64,000 bases of DNA from Acidimicrobiaceae bacterium (GCA_027315315.1 DAHUYG010000038.1:1-64000); one strand, 5' to 3'; counted from the stretch's first letter, positions 18,369-27,462 are shown. The notes: generated from the letters alone by a model not told the origin. Numbers and translations are program-made.

Positions 18369-19192
18369 GAAGGTGCGTCGCTCGACGGGCGTCCGACCCG
18401 CACCCGGCGGTTGCCGGCCCGCCGGAGGCGCCCGCTCCGGCTGGCGAGCGGGGCCTCAGAGCGACGGGCCCGCCAGCGCGCCGCCGGCTGGGCGCTGCGC
18501 CCGGAACGCTCCCCCGAGGCCCGCGCCTCTCGCCGGGCGCGCCAGCGGGAGTCGACCCTCGCCTCGCGCCAGCGGGAACGCCCGGTGCGATCGGCCACCA
18601 CGCGGGGCGGGCCCTCGGCTTGGCGCCAGGCCCGGGCGAAGCGGCCGAGCGCGGTCGCGCTCGTCAGGCCGAGGAGGACCCAGAGGTCCGGGAGGAGGAG
18701 CGACGAGCTGATGAAGCCGGCGCCGAGGAGGATCATGCGCTCGGCCCGCTCCATGAGCCCCCCGGTGGCCCCGCCGATGCCGAGGGCGTCGGCCTTGGCC
18801 CGCTGGTAGGAGATGAGCGAGGTCACGCCCAAGATCGCGAGCGGCAAGAGCACGAGGTGGCCCCGGTGGGTCGAGACCAGGTACCAGCTCACGCCGCCCA
18901 TCAACAGCGCGTCGCTCACCCGGTCGACCACCGAGTCGAAGAAGGCGCCGCGCACCGAGGTCGTCCCGGCGGCCTTGGCGACGGGGCCGTCCAGCAGGTC
19001 GTGCAGCCCGGTCAAGGTGAGCAGGAAGATCGCGATAACGAGGTGGCCGGTCGCAACCATCCAGGCCGTCGCCATCGCCGAGACGAGGCCGGTCGCCGTG
19101 AGCACGTCCGCGGTGACCCCGTGCCGATGCAGTGCGGCCCCGACGGGACCGGTGCGCCGGTCGACCGCCTCGCGCCAGCGACCATCGAACAT
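18365..19192 (-). CDS. pgsA: Phosphatidylinositol phosphate synthase (CDP-alcohol phosphatidyltransferase)
   Basis: 275 aa integral membrane enzyme predicted to join CDP-diacylglycerol and inositol phosphate. The CDP-OH motif runs D65-x2-D68-G69-x2-A72-K73-x8-G82-x3-D86-x3-D90; all metal-binding Asp residues are present, but the usual Arg after Ala is Lys73. About five TM helices are followed by an unusual tail: residues ~190-275 are dominated by Arg, Ser and Ala with almost no acidic clusters. Next to patA-like and pimA, so a role in PI/PIM synthesis is well supported. Confidence 0.88.
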   Translation of the reverse strand: MFDGRWREAVDRRTGPVGAALHRHGVTADVLTATGLVSAMATAWMVATGHLVIAIFLLTLTGLHDLLDGPVAKAAGTTSVRGAFFDSVVDRVSDALLMGGVSWYLVSTHRGHLVLLPLAILGVTSLISYQRAKADALGIGGATGGLMERAERMILLGAGFISSSLLLPDLWVLLGLTSATALGRFARAWRQAEGPPRVVADRTGRSRWREARVDSRWRARREARASGERSGRSAQPAARWRARRSEAPLASRSGRLRRAGNRRVRVGRPSSDAPS

Positions 19193-19362
19193 GTCCCATC
19201 AAGGGTACCACCGGGGTCCCGGTGCACCCCCGGGACGAGCGGAAACGACGGGCGCGTCCGGTGCGAGCGACCCTATGCTCGACGACGACGACGCCCCTCC
19301 CGCCCGGCCCGACGCGGCCAGGGAGCGGACGCTCGCACGGGAGATCCAGGGGAGGTGGGGCC

Positions 19363-21396
19363 GTGGCGACGCTCTCGCCATCGTCGATCCGCAACGTGTG
19401 CCTGATCGGGCACCACGGGGCGGGCAAGACCGCGCTGGCCGAGGCGCTCCTCGCGGTGACCGGGACCATCCCTCGCCTCGGCTCGGTGGAGAAGGGCACG
19501 ACGGTCTGCGACTTCGAGCCCGAGGAGACCCAGCGCCAGCTCTCGGTCTCGCTCGCCATCGCCCCCTTCGAGCTCGACGGCGTCAAGGTCAACCTCCTCG
19601 ACGTGCCGGGCTACCCGGACTTCTCGGCGGAGCTGGCGATCGCGCTCGCGATGAGCGACCTCGCCGTGCTCGTGGTGAGCGCGACCGACGGGGTCCAGGG
19701 GCAGACCGAGGAGGCCTGGCGCGCCGCGGCGGCCGCCGGTGTGCCGCGCATGATCGTGGTGTCAAAGCTCGACCGCGAGCGGGCCGACTTCGAGCGGGTG
19801 CTCGGCGAGATCCGCTCGGCCTTCGGCGCCGGGGTCGCGCCGGTCGAGCTGCCGATCGGGACCGAGGCCGCCTTCCGGGGCGTGATCGATCTCCTCGACG
19901 ACACCGCCACGCTCTATGACCCCTCGGCGACCCCGCCGGCCAGGGGTTCTGAGGGCCCGATCCCCGAGGACCTCGCGAACCACGAGCACGAGGTCCACGA
20001 GCAGTTGGTCGAGGGGATCGTCGTCGCCGACGACGATCTCATGGCCCGCTACCTCGAGGGCGAGCCGATCGAGCGCAGCGAGCTGCAGAAGGCCCTGGCC
20101 TCGGGCATCGGGTCGGCGAGCGTCTTCCCGGTCCTGTGCGCGTCGGCGGTCTCGGGGGTCGGCGTGGACCGCCTGGCCAACGTCCTGGTCGAGCTGGCGC
20201 CGCCGGCCGACCACCGCTACCCGGTCGAGGTGCTGGCCGGGGACACGACGAGCGAGGTCGACTGCGACCCCCAGGGCCAACCGCTGCTCGTCGTGTGCAA
20301 GACGCTCTCGGACCAGCACGCCGGGCGCATCTCTCTCTGCAAGGTGGTCTCGGGCACCATCCGGCCCGACACCGTGCTCGTGAACACGAGGACCCGGTCC
20401 GAGGAGCGCCTCCACGTCCTCGAGCTGCTGCGGGGCCACGCGACAGCGCCATTGGCCGAGGCGGTGGCCGGCGACTTCGTGGCGGTCCCCCGCCTGAGCG
20501 GGACCAGGACCGGCGATACGCTGGCCCCGAAGGGCTCGCCGGTCTCCTTCGCCTTCCCCGACCCCGACCCGCCGGCCCTCCGGGCGGCCGTCAAGCCGAG
20601 CTCGCGGGCCGATGAGGACAAGCTCATGACCTCGCTCCAGCGCCTGGCCGAGGAGGACCCCTCGATCGACGTGACGCGGATCGACGAGACCCATCAGACC
20701 GTGCTCGGCTCGGCGGGCGAGGTGCACCTCTCGATCACCCTCGAGCGCCTCACCCGCAAGTTCGGGGTCCACGTCGAGCGCGAGGAGGTCATCGTCCCCT
20801 ACCGCGAGACGGTCACCCAGGCCTCCGAGGCCGAGGGCCGCTACAAGAAGCAGACCGGCGGCCACGGCCAGTTCGGGGTGGTGCACCTGCGCATCGAGCC
20901 CTTGGCGCGCGGCGAGGGGTTCCAGTTCCACGACGAGGTGGTGGGCGGGGCGATCCCCCGCCAGTACATCCCGGCCGTGGAGAAGGGCGTCATGGAGGCG
21001 ATGGAACAGGGCGGCCAGTTCGGCTACCGGGTCGTCGACGTCTCGGTCACCTGTGACGACGGCAAGTACCACTCGGTCGACTCCTCGGAGATGAGCTTCA
21101 AGATGGCGGGCGCGCTCGCGTTCAAGACCGCGCTCGAGAAGGCCGGCGGGGTCGTGCTCGAGCCCATCTCACGGCTCGTGGTGACGGTGCCGGCCGAGCT
21201 CCAGGGCGACGTGCTCGGGGACCTGCACGCGAAGCGCGGCCGGGTGCAGGGCACCGAGTCGGCCGACGGGTTGCAGACCATCACCGCCCTCGTGCCGACC
21301 GCCGAGCTCTCGCGCTACGCGGTCGACCTGCGCGCGATCACCGGCGGTCGCGGCCACTTCCAGGCCGCCCACGACCACTACGACGTCAAGCCCTGA
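19363..21396 (+). CDS. EF-G-like translation GTPase (FusA2 type)
   Basis: 677 aa protein with the full EF-G layout: G domain, domain II, and domains III-V with YKKQTGGHGQFG and the YHSVDSSEMSFKMAGALAFK region. The G motifs are divergent: G1 GHHGAGKT (16-23), G3 DVPGYPDF (80-87, usually DTPGHVDF) and G4 SKLD (134-137, usually NKMD), and the RGITI switch-I core is absent. This fits the actinobacterial EF-G-like paralogue group rather than the main elongation factor. The start is GTG at 19363 with GGAGG seven bases upstream. It is not in the strand of its neighbours and pairs with cofE downstream. Confidence 0.85.
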   Translation: MATLSPSSIRNVCLIGHHGAGKTALAEALLAVTGTIPRLGSVEKGTTVCDFEPEETQRQLSVSLAIAPFELDGVKVNLLDVPGYPDFSAELAIALAMSDLAVLVVSATDGVQGQTEEAWRAAAAAGVPRMIVVSKLDRERADFERVLGEIRSAFGAGVAPVELPIGTEAAFRGVIDLLDDTATLYDPSATPPARGSEGPIPEDLANHEHEVHEQLVEGIVVADDDLMARYLEGEPIERSELQKALASGIGSASVFPVLCASAVSGVGVDRLANVLVELAPPADHRYPVEVLAGDTTSEVDCDPQGQPLLVVCKTLSDQHAGRISLCKVVSGTIRPDTVLVNTRTRSEERLHVLELLRGHATAPLAEAVAGDFVAVPRLSGTRTGDTLAPKGSPVSFAFPDPDPPALRAAVKPSSRADEDKLMTSLQRLAEEDPSIDVTRIDETHQTVLGSAGEVHLSITLERLTRKFGVHVEREEVIVPYRETVTQASEAEGRYKKQTGGHGQFGVVHLRIEPLARGEGFQFHDEVVGGAIPRQYIPAVEKGVMEAMEQGGQFGYRVVDVSVTCDDGKYHSVDSSEMSFKMAGALAFKTALEKAGGVVLEPISRLVVTVPAELQGDVLGDLHAKRGRVQGTESADGLQTITALVPTAELSRYAVDLRAITGGRGHFQAAHDHYDVKP

Positions 21397-21436
21397 CCGG
21401 CTGCTGGCCGAAGACCGCGGCGAGCGGGGACCGTCG

Positions 21437-22213
21437 ATGCGCGTCGAGCTGATCGCTCCGGAGGGGCTGCCGGTCTTCGGGCGCGGCGACGACCTGGCGC
21501 GGCTCTTGCTCGACGCGCTGGCGCGCGAGCACGAGTCGCTCGTCGAGCGCGACGTCGTGGTGGTGACGGCCAAGGTGCTGTCTAAGGTGCAAGGAAGGGT
21601 CCTCGACCTCGCGACGGTGGTCCCGAGCGAGCGGGCGCTGGGCCTCGGGGCGCTAACCGAGAAGGACCCGAGGCTGGTCGAGGTGGTGCTGCGCGAGAGC
21701 ACCGAGGTCCTGCGGGCCCGCCCGGGGAACCTCCTCGTCCGGCACCGCAACGGCTGGATCTCGGGCATGGCCGGGGTCGACCGGTCGAACCTCGGCGACG
21801 AGGAGCGCGTCCTGCTCCTGCCCGAGGACCCCGACGGGAGCGCCGAGGCCCTCCGGGCACGCCTGTTGGAGCTCGCAGGCGTCGAGGTCGGGGTCGTCGT
21901 CAGCGACTCGCACGGCCGCCCCTTTCGCATCGGGAATACCGGCGTCGCGCTCGGGGCCGCCGGCATCTGTTCGGTGCGGCGTCTCGAGGGCCAGCCCGAC
22001 CTCTTCGGCCGGCCGCTCACCGGGGCGTCGATCGTGCCCACGGCCGATCTTTTGGCCTCCGCCGCCATCCTGCTCGCCGGCGAGGCCGACGAGGGTCGGC
22101 CGGTCGTCGTCGTCCGCGGGCTCGATCTCGGGAGCGACCCGAGCGCGGCGGCCGAGCTCATCCGACCCGCCGGCTCCGACCTCTTCGCGTCGCCCGATCG
22201 CGACTACCGCTGA
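21437..22213 (+). CDS. cofE: Coenzyme F420-0:L-glutamate ligase (CofE/FbiB N-terminal type)
   Basis: 258 aa enzyme adding glutamate residues to F420-0 with GTP. The conserved DVVVVTAKVLSKVQGR, WISGMAGVDRSN and SDSHGRPFRIGNTGVALGAAG segments are present. It is the stand-alone form: the nitroreductase-like C-terminal domain of actinobacterial FbiB is missing. It starts at ATG 21437, 40 bases after the EF-G-like gene, so the two probably form an operon. The npdG and Ddn-like genes in this window fit an F420-using organism. Confidence 0.9.
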   Translation: MRVELIAPEGLPVFGRGDDLARLLLDALAREHESLVERDVVVVTAKVLSKVQGRVLDLATVVPSERALGLGALTEKDPRLVEVVLRESTEVLRARPGNLLVRHRNGWISGMAGVDRSNLGDEERVLLLPEDPDGSAEALRARLLELAGVEVGVVVSDSHGRPFRIGNTGVALGAAGICSVRRLEGQPDLFGRPLTGASIVPTADLLASAAILLAGEADEGRPVVVVRGLDLGSDPSAAAELIRPAGSDLFASPDRDYR

Positions 22214-22236
22214 GGGGCGGGGCCGGTCCTCAGCGG
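22207..22236. terminator. Inverted repeat spanning both stop codons of cofE and the HIT gene
   Basis: CCGCTGAGG (22207-22215) and CCTCAGCGG (22228-22236) are perfect 9-bp complements around a 12-base GC-rich loop. The arms contain the stop codons of the two convergent genes. There is no T-run, so a rho-independent role is plausible but not certain. Confidence 0.5.
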
Positions 22237-22742
22237 CCCCAGGCGGCGTGCCGCTTCTCCCAGGCGACGGGGAGCGACTCGGGGATCACCCGGACGCCCG
22301 CCACCGAGGTCATGAAGTTGGTATCGCCGGACCACCGGGGCACCACGTGGAGGTGCAGGTGCCGCGGGATGCCGGCGCCGGCGGCCCGCCCGAGATTGGC
22401 GCCCATGTTCATCCCCTCGGGCCGATAGGCGACGCGCAGCGCCCGCAGCGCCGCCCGGGTCGTCGCCCACAGCTCGGCCGACTCGTCCTCACCCAGCTCC
22501 TCGGGGTCCTCCACGTGCGCGAGCGGCAGCACCAACAGGTGCCCGCTCGCATAGGGGTACGCGTTCAAGACGGCGAAGCACGTCTTGCCCCGGTGCACGA
22601 CGCCGTTGTCCGGACTTGGCGGACCGCTCCCTGCGATCGCGCAGAAGACGCAGCCGCCGTCCTCGCCCCGGCGCTCGGCCTCGGTCGCCCGCGCCACGTA
22701 CTCGTGGCGCCAGCCCGCCCAGAGCTGCTCGAGGCCGCTCAC
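22230..22742 (-). CDS. HIT-family hydrolase/phosphorylase (Ap4A phosphorylase-like, Rv2613c type)
   Basis: 170 aa. The histidine triad is HLHLHVVPRW near residue 130, and the N-terminal CVFCAI zinc-type pair is present. In mycobacteria the gene between thrS and pgsA encodes an Ap4A phosphorylase of this form, so the same role is likely. The start is GTG at 22740-22742 in a GTGA overlap with the thrS stop. Here the EF-G-like/cofE pair separates it from pgsA. Confidence 0.88.
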   Translation of the reverse strand: MSGLEQLWAGWRHEYVARATEAERRGEDGGCVFCAIAGSGPPSPDNGVVHRGKTCFAVLNAYPYASGHLLVLPLAHVEDPEELGEDESAELWATTRAALRALRVAYRPEGMNMGANLGRAAGAGIPRHLHLHVVPRWSGDTNFMTSVAGVRVIPESLPVAWEKRHAAWGR

Positions 22743-24745
22743 GAGCCGGCTGCCGCCGCCTTGGGCTGGGGTCCGGTCGCGCGCGTGGCGACCTCCTCGG
22801 TGACCTCTGCGACGAAGCGCTCGAGCGGCACGCCGCGCTCGTCGCGCTCGGCGCCCCGGCGGTTCACCCCGATGGTGCCGGCCTCGACGTCGCGGTCCCC
22901 CACCACCACGACGTGGGGGATCTTCTGGGTCTTGGCCCGCGCCACGCGCGCCCCCACCCCCGAGTCGGCCGAATCGACCGTGGCCCGCAGCCCCGCCCCC
23001 ACGAGGCGCGCCAGCACCGCCTCGGCGTAGGGCTGGTTGTCGGCCTTGACCGGCAGCACGCGCACCTGCTCGGGCATGAGCCAGGTGGGCAGGGCGCCCG
23101 CGTAGTGCTCGAGGAGGATGGCGAGGAACCGCTCGACCGAGCCGAAGAGCGCTCGGTGCAACATGACCGGGCGGTGCCGGGCGTTGTCCGACCCCACGTA
23201 CTGGAGGCCGAAGCGCTGGGGCAGCTGGAAGTCGACCTGGATGGTCGACACCTGCCAGGTGCGGCCGATCGCGTCGCGGGCCTGGACCGAGATCTTCGGG
23301 CCGTAGAAGGCGCCGCCGCCCGGGTCAAGGACGAGCTCGAGCCCGGCGCTGCGGGCGGCCACCTCCAGCGCCTCGGTCGCGACCTCCCACTCCTCGTCGG
23401 TCCCGAGCGCCTTGTCCTCGGGCTTGGTCGACAGCTCGAGGTAGAAGTCCTCGAGTCCGAAGTCGCGCAGCATCCCGAGCACGAAGCCGAGGAGCGAGTC
23501 GATCTCGGCCGGCATCTGCTCGAGCGCGCAGAAGATGTGCGAGTCGTCCATCGTGAGGCCGCGGACCCGGGTGAGCCCGTGGACCACGCCCGACAGCTCG
23601 TAGCGGTAGACGACCCCGAACTCGAAGAGCCGCATCGGCAGCTCCCGGTAGGACCGCTGGCGCGACTGGTAGATGAGGATGTGGAACGGGCAGTTCATGG
23701 GCTTCAGGTAGTAGAGCTGCCCGCCGTCGAGCTCCATCGGCGGGTACATCCCCTCGGCGAAGGACACGAGATGCCCCGACACCTCGAAGAGCTCGCGCTT
23801 GGTGATGTGGGGTGTGGCGACGAAGAGGTAGCCGCCCTCCTCGTGGCGCCGCCGGGAGTAGTCCTCCATGACCCGGCGGATCATGCCGCCCTTCGGGTGG
23901 AAGACCGGGAGCCCCGAGCCGATCTCCTCGGGGAACGAGAACAGGTCGAGCTCGGCGCCGATCTTGCGGTGGTCGCGCCGTTCGGCCTCCTCCAGGCGGT
24001 GCAGGTGTTCGGCCAGGGCCGCCTTGGACTCCCAGGCGGTGCCGTAGATGCGCTGGAGCTGGGGACGCTTCTCGTCGCCGCGCCAGTAGGCCCCGGCCAC
24101 CCGGGTGAGCGAGAAGTGGCCGAGGCGGCCGGTCGAGGGCACGTGGGGGCCCCGGCACAGATCGACGAAGTCCTCGCCGTTGGCATACGTCGAGATCGCA
24201 GCGGCGCCGTCGGACGCCGCGGCGTCGTGCTCCTCGGCCCCGTCGCGGACCGCCTCGATGATCTCGCGCTTGAAGGGCTGGTCCCGGAAGATCACGAGCG
24301 CCTCGTCGATCGTGTGCTCGCTGCGGACGAAGGGCTGGTCCGAGGCGATGATCTCGCGCATCGCCTCGTCGACCCGGCCGAGGTCCTCCTCGCTGAAGTG
24401 CGCGCCCCCCGGCAGCTCGAAGTCGTAGTAGAAGCCGTCCTCGATGGCCGGTCCGATCGCGTAGTGCGCGCCGGGCCACAGGCGCAGAACCGCCTGGGCC
24501 ATGACGTGCGCGGTCGAGTGGCGGATGACGTCGCGGCCGGGCCCCGTCGCATCGGTGACGATCGCGACCTCGGCTCCGTCGGGCAGCACCGTCGCCAGGT
24601 CGACCTCGGCGCCGTCCACCGTCGCGGCCACCGCCGCCTTGGCCAGGCCGCTCCCGATCGACCGGGCGAGCTCGCCGGCCGTCGTGCCCGCTGCCAGCAC
24701 CTTGTCGGAGCCGTCGGGGAGCCGGATCGAGATGTCGCCTGCCAT
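22739..24745 (-). CDS. thrS: Threonyl-tRNA synthetase
   Basis: 668 aa class II synthetase: TGS domain (residues ~3-63), editing domain with the HSTAHVMAQAVL zinc/editing motif, then the catalytic core (motif 2 VYRYELSGVVHGLTRVRG, MNCPFHILIY) and the C-terminal anticodon-binding domain. Length is normal. A TACCCT five bases before the ATG at 24745 could be a -10 box. GTGA overlap joins it to the HIT gene. Confidence 0.96.
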   Translation of the reverse strand: MAGDISIRLPDGSDKVLAAGTTAGELARSIGSGLAKAAVAATVDGAEVDLATVLPDGAEVAIVTDATGPGRDVIRHSTAHVMAQAVLRLWPGAHYAIGPAIEDGFYYDFELPGGAHFSEEDLGRVDEAMREIIASDQPFVRSEHTIDEALVIFRDQPFKREIIEAVRDGAEEHDAAASDGAAAISTYANGEDFVDLCRGPHVPSTGRLGHFSLTRVAGAYWRGDEKRPQLQRIYGTAWESKAALAEHLHRLEEAERRDHRKIGAELDLFSFPEEIGSGLPVFHPKGGMIRRVMEDYSRRRHEEGGYLFVATPHITKRELFEVSGHLVSFAEGMYPPMELDGGQLYYLKPMNCPFHILIYQSRQRSYRELPMRLFEFGVVYRYELSGVVHGLTRVRGLTMDDSHIFCALEQMPAEIDSLLGFVLGMLRDFGLEDFYLELSTKPEDKALGTDEEWEVATEALEVAARSAGLELVLDPGGGAFYGPKISVQARDAIGRTWQVSTIQVDFQLPQRFGLQYVGSDNARHRPVMLHRALFGSVERFLAILLEHYAGALPTWLMPEQVRVLPVKADNQPYAEAVLARLVGAGLRATVDSADSGVGARVARAKTQKIPHVVVVGDRDVEAGTIGVNRRGAERDERGVPLERFVAEVTEEVATRATGPQPKAAAAGS

Positions 24746-24790
24746 GCGCCAGGGTACCGTTCGCCCGCCAGGCCGAAGAAAGCCGCGCGC

Positions 24791-25909
24791 CTAGAGCGCG
24801 ACCCCGAGCAGTGCGGCGCCCGCCACCACCGGGCGACCGGCGCCGGCCAACGCATCGAGGGCACCGAGCGCGCCGGGCGAGTCGAGGTCCTCGTCGAGAA
24901 GGCGCCCGACCGCGTCGGCCGACTCGTCCAAGCCGCCGACCGGGGGCCCGCGCCAGCGCTCGAGGCGTGCCGCGGCCTCGTCCATGTCCGACGCGACCCA
25001 CTGCCAGTCGGCCCGGTAGTGGTGGGCGAGCAATGCGAGGCGGACGGCCGCCGGCTCGTACTCCTTCAAGAGGTCCGAGACGAACACGAGGTTGCCGAGC
25101 GACTTGGACATCTTCGTGCCGTCCAGTCCGACCAACCCGACGTGCAGCCAGTGCCGGGCGAGCGGCCGGCCGGTCACCGCCTCGGCCTGGGCGACCTCGC
25201 ACTCGTGGTGCGGGAAGACGAGGTCCCGGCCGCCGCCGTGGATGTCGATGGTGTCGCCGAGCTCCCGGCGCACGAGGGCCGAGCACTCGATGTGCCAGCC
25301 CGGCCGGCCCGGTCCCCAGCGCGACTCCCACGCCGGCTCGTCGGGCAGCGAGGGCTGCCACAGCACGAAGTCGAGCGGGTTGCGCTTGTTCGGGTCGCCG
25401 GGGTTCCCGCCATGCTCCGCCGCGAGGCGCAGCATGGTGTCGCGGTCATAGCCGCTGAGCGCCCCGAAGCGGCCGAAGGTGCTGACATCGAAGTACACGG
25501 CGCCCCCGGACTGGTATGCGTGCCCCGAGTCGAGGACCGCCCCGATGAGCGAGAGGATCTCGGGGATAGCCGAGGTGGCGCGGGGCTCCGAATAGGCCGC
25601 CAGCAGCCCGAGGGCCCCCATGTCCGAGTCGAACCGGGCCATCTCCTCGGCGGCGAGGTCGAGGTAGTGGACGCCGAGCTCGCGCGCCTTGCGCAGGATG
25701 TCGTCGTCGACGTCGGTCACGTTGCGCACGCAGCGGGTTTCGTGACCGAGGTCCCGGAGGCGCCGCTGGAGCAGATCGAAGGTCAGATAGACCGCCGCGT
25801 GCCCGAGGTGCGCGGCGTCATAGGGCGTGATGCCGCAGGTGTACATCGTGACCGGGCCGCTTGGCACGAACTCGACGACCCCCCGGCGTGCCGTGTCGAA
25901 CAGCCGCAT
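24791..25909 (-). CDS. mshC: Cysteine:GlcN-Ins ligase MshC (cysteinyl-tRNA synthetase-like)
   Basis: 372 aa class I synthetase fold. The nucleotide-site motif reads CGITPYDAAHLGHA, the form typical of MshC rather than CysS (which has GPTVY...HIGNAR), and the KMSKS loop is GTKMSKSLGN. Zinc-site residues appear in WHIECSAL and FPHHECEVAQ. MshC makes a mycothiol precursor by joining cysteine to glucosaminyl-inositol. It is somewhat shorter than the usual ~410 aa, with a reduced C-terminal domain. The start is taken at ATG 25907-25909; a TTG two codons upstream is possible. A divergent CysS is the main alternative. Confidence 0.72.
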   Translation of the reverse strand: MRLFDTARRGVVEFVPSGPVTMYTCGITPYDAAHLGHAAVYLTFDLLQRRLRDLGHETRCVRNVTDVDDDILRKARELGVHYLDLAAEEMARFDSDMGALGLLAAYSEPRATSAIPEILSLIGAVLDSGHAYQSGGAVYFDVSTFGRFGALSGYDRDTMLRLAAEHGGNPGDPNKRNPLDFVLWQPSLPDEPAWESRWGPGRPGWHIECSALVRRELGDTIDIHGGGRDLVFPHHECEVAQAEAVTGRPLARHWLHVGLVGLDGTKMSKSLGNLVFVSDLLKEYEPAAVRLALLAHHYRADWQWVASDMDEAAARLERWRGPPVGGLDESADAVGRLLDEDLDSPGALGALDALAGAGRPVVAGAALLGVAL

Positions 25910-25916
25910 CGACAAC

Positions 25917-26567
25917 TCAGATGCCGCCCATGCGCAGGTAGGTCCGGGCCTTGTAGCGGATGTTCACCGCGATGCACACCGCCGTGAAGGCCTCGATCGC
26001 CTGGGCCTGGGTGAGCCGTCCGGCGTCGAGCGCCCGGAGCCCCTCGATCGACTCGACGAGCGCCATGGTCGCCTCGCGCGCCTCGGCGTCGTCGGCGCAG
26101 ACGAGCACGTCGGCCATGAGCCCCTCGTCGAGGTTGGCCAGGTCCTCGGCCGGGAGGTGGTGGAAGGCCCCGGCGATCTTGGCGCCCGGCAGCGCGGCCT
26201 GGAGCGTGCCGGCGAAGGAACCCCGGGCGAGCTGGACCGCCTGGACGCCGTGGCCCACCCGGACGAGCGCCGAGACCATCGATACGACGACCTTGCCGCC
26301 GAGACGGTCGCGCAGCGGCTGGACCGTGCCGAGCGCCCCCTCCCAGGGGGTCGCCACCACCACGAGGTCGGCCTCCGCCGCCGCGACGTTGGCGTCGCCC
26401 CGGACGACCAGCCCCCGGCCGGGCCACGCGGCGAGCAGCTCCGCCGCCACCCCCTCGGCCCGTGCCTTGTCGCGTGAGCCGAGCGTGACCTCGATGCCGG
26501 CCGCCGCCAGGCGGCACCCGAGGCCCCGGCCGGCGGGTCCGGTGCCCCCGAGGATGCCGACGTGCAT
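25917..26567 (-). CDS. npdG: F420-dependent NADP oxidoreductase (NpdG/Fno)
   Basis: 216 aa Rossmann enzyme passing hydride between reduced F420 and NADP. The N-terminus MHVGILGGTGPAGRGLGCRLA carries the nucleotide-binding glycine motif of the family, with LVVVATPWEGAL and GAFHHLPAEDL further on. The start is ATG 26565-26567, chosen because GAAAGG lies seven bases upstream; an ATG two codons earlier would be too close to it. It ends eight bases before the mshC-like ATG. It supports active F420 metabolism together with cofE. Confidence 0.87.
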   Translation of the reverse strand: MHVGILGGTGPAGRGLGCRLAAAGIEVTLGSRDKARAEGVAAELLAAWPGRGLVVRGDANVAAAEADLVVVATPWEGALGTVQPLRDRLGGKVVVSMVSALVRVGHGVQAVQLARGSFAGTLQAALPGAKIAGAFHHLPAEDLANLDEGLMADVLVCADDAEAREATMALVESIEGLRALDAGRLTQAQAIEAFTAVCIAVNIRYKARTYLRMGGI

Positions 26568-26653
26568 GGCCATACCTTTCCACAGCGCGCCGGTCGGCCC
26601 GAAGACGCCTCGGACCGGGCCAGGCACACCGGGGCGCCCCAGGGGGGCCGAAG

Positions 26654-26659
26654 TATCGT
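26654..26659 (+). promoter_or_regulatory. Candidate fabI -10 box, leaderless type
   Basis: TATCGT ends seven bases before the ATG at 26667. This decides between that ATG and a GTG at 26658, which lies inside the box itself. Confidence 0.45.
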
Positions 26660-26666
26660 GGCGACG

Positions 26667-27449
26667 ATGGGCATCGTGGAGGGCAAGCGGATCCTCGTCA
26701 CCGGGGTCCTGACCGAGGAGTCGCTCGCCTTTGCCGTGGCGCGCCTCGCGATCGAGGAGGGCGCCGAGGTCGTGCTCTCGGGCCACGGCCGGGCGCTGCG
26801 GATCACCGAGCGCGTGGCGCGCAAGCTTCCCGTCACCCCCGAGGTGCTCGAGGTCGACGTCGCGCTCCCCGAGCAGCTGGCGGCGGCGGCGGCCCGGCTC
26901 GCCCAGCGCTGGGACCGCCTCGACGGGCTGCTCCACGCCATCGGCTACGCCCCGCCCGAGGCGCTCGGCCGGGGCATGTTCGCGGCTGACTGGGAGGCGG
27001 TCGCCACCTCGCTCAACGTCTCGGCGTACTCGCTCAAGGCCCTCGTCGAGCACTTCGGCCCGCTCCTCGAGGCGGCCGGCAGATCGGGGGGCGCCTCGGT
27101 GGTCGGGCTCGACTTCGACGCCACGGTCGCCTGGCCGCTCTACGACTGGATGGGGGTGGCCAAGGCCGCGCTTGAGTCCCTGGCGCGCTATCTCGCCCGG
27201 GACCTCGGCGGGCAGGGCATCCGGGTGAACCTGGTCGCTGCGGGCCCGGTGCGCACGATGGCTGCCAAGTCCATCCCGGGGTTCGGCGCCTTCGAGGACA
27301 CCTGGAAGGAGCGCGCCCCGCTCGGGTGGGACGTCACCGACAGCGAGCCGGTGGCCAGGGCCTGTGTGGCCCTGTTCTCGGACTGGTTCCCGGCCACCAC
27401 CGGGGAGATCGTCCACGTCGACGGGGGCGCGCACGCCCTCGGGGCGTGA
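26667..27449 (+). CDS. fabI: Enoyl-[acyl-carrier-protein] reductase (FabI/InhA)
   Basis: 260 aa SDR-fold reductase completing each fatty-acid elongation cycle with NADH. The N-terminus MGIVEGKRILVTGVLTEESLAF matches InhA-type proteins. Catalytic residues are Tyr159 and Lys166 (YDWMGVAK), and Phe150 is in the position of InhA Phe149. The start was chosen from the upstream -10 box. It is a lone plus-strand gene divergent from npdG and convergent with a glycosyltransferase. Confidence 0.92.
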   Translation: MGIVEGKRILVTGVLTEESLAFAVARLAIEEGAEVVLSGHGRALRITERVARKLPVTPEVLEVDVALPEQLAAAAARLAQRWDRLDGLLHAIGYAPPEALGRGMFAADWEAVATSLNVSAYSLKALVEHFGPLLEAAGRSGGASVVGLDFDATVAWPLYDWMGVAKAALESLARYLARDLGGQGIRVNLVAAGPVRTMAAKSIPGFGAFEDTWKERAPLGWDVTDSEPVARACVALFSDWFPATTGEIVHVDGGAHALGA

Positions 27450-27462
27450 GCGTTCAGCCCCG
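27440..27462. terminator. Inverted repeat with both stop codons of a convergent pair in its loop
   Basis: CGGGGC (27440-27445) and GCCCCG (27457-27462) pair around an 11-base loop that holds the fabI TGA and the complement of the glycosyltransferase stop. A short stem without a T-run; a bidirectional terminator is an inference. Confidence 0.35.

Noticed and set aside
22616..25987. 1123-aa plus-strand reading frame opposite thrS and mshC
   Set aside because: It spans two real genes and their gap in antisense with no family motifs.
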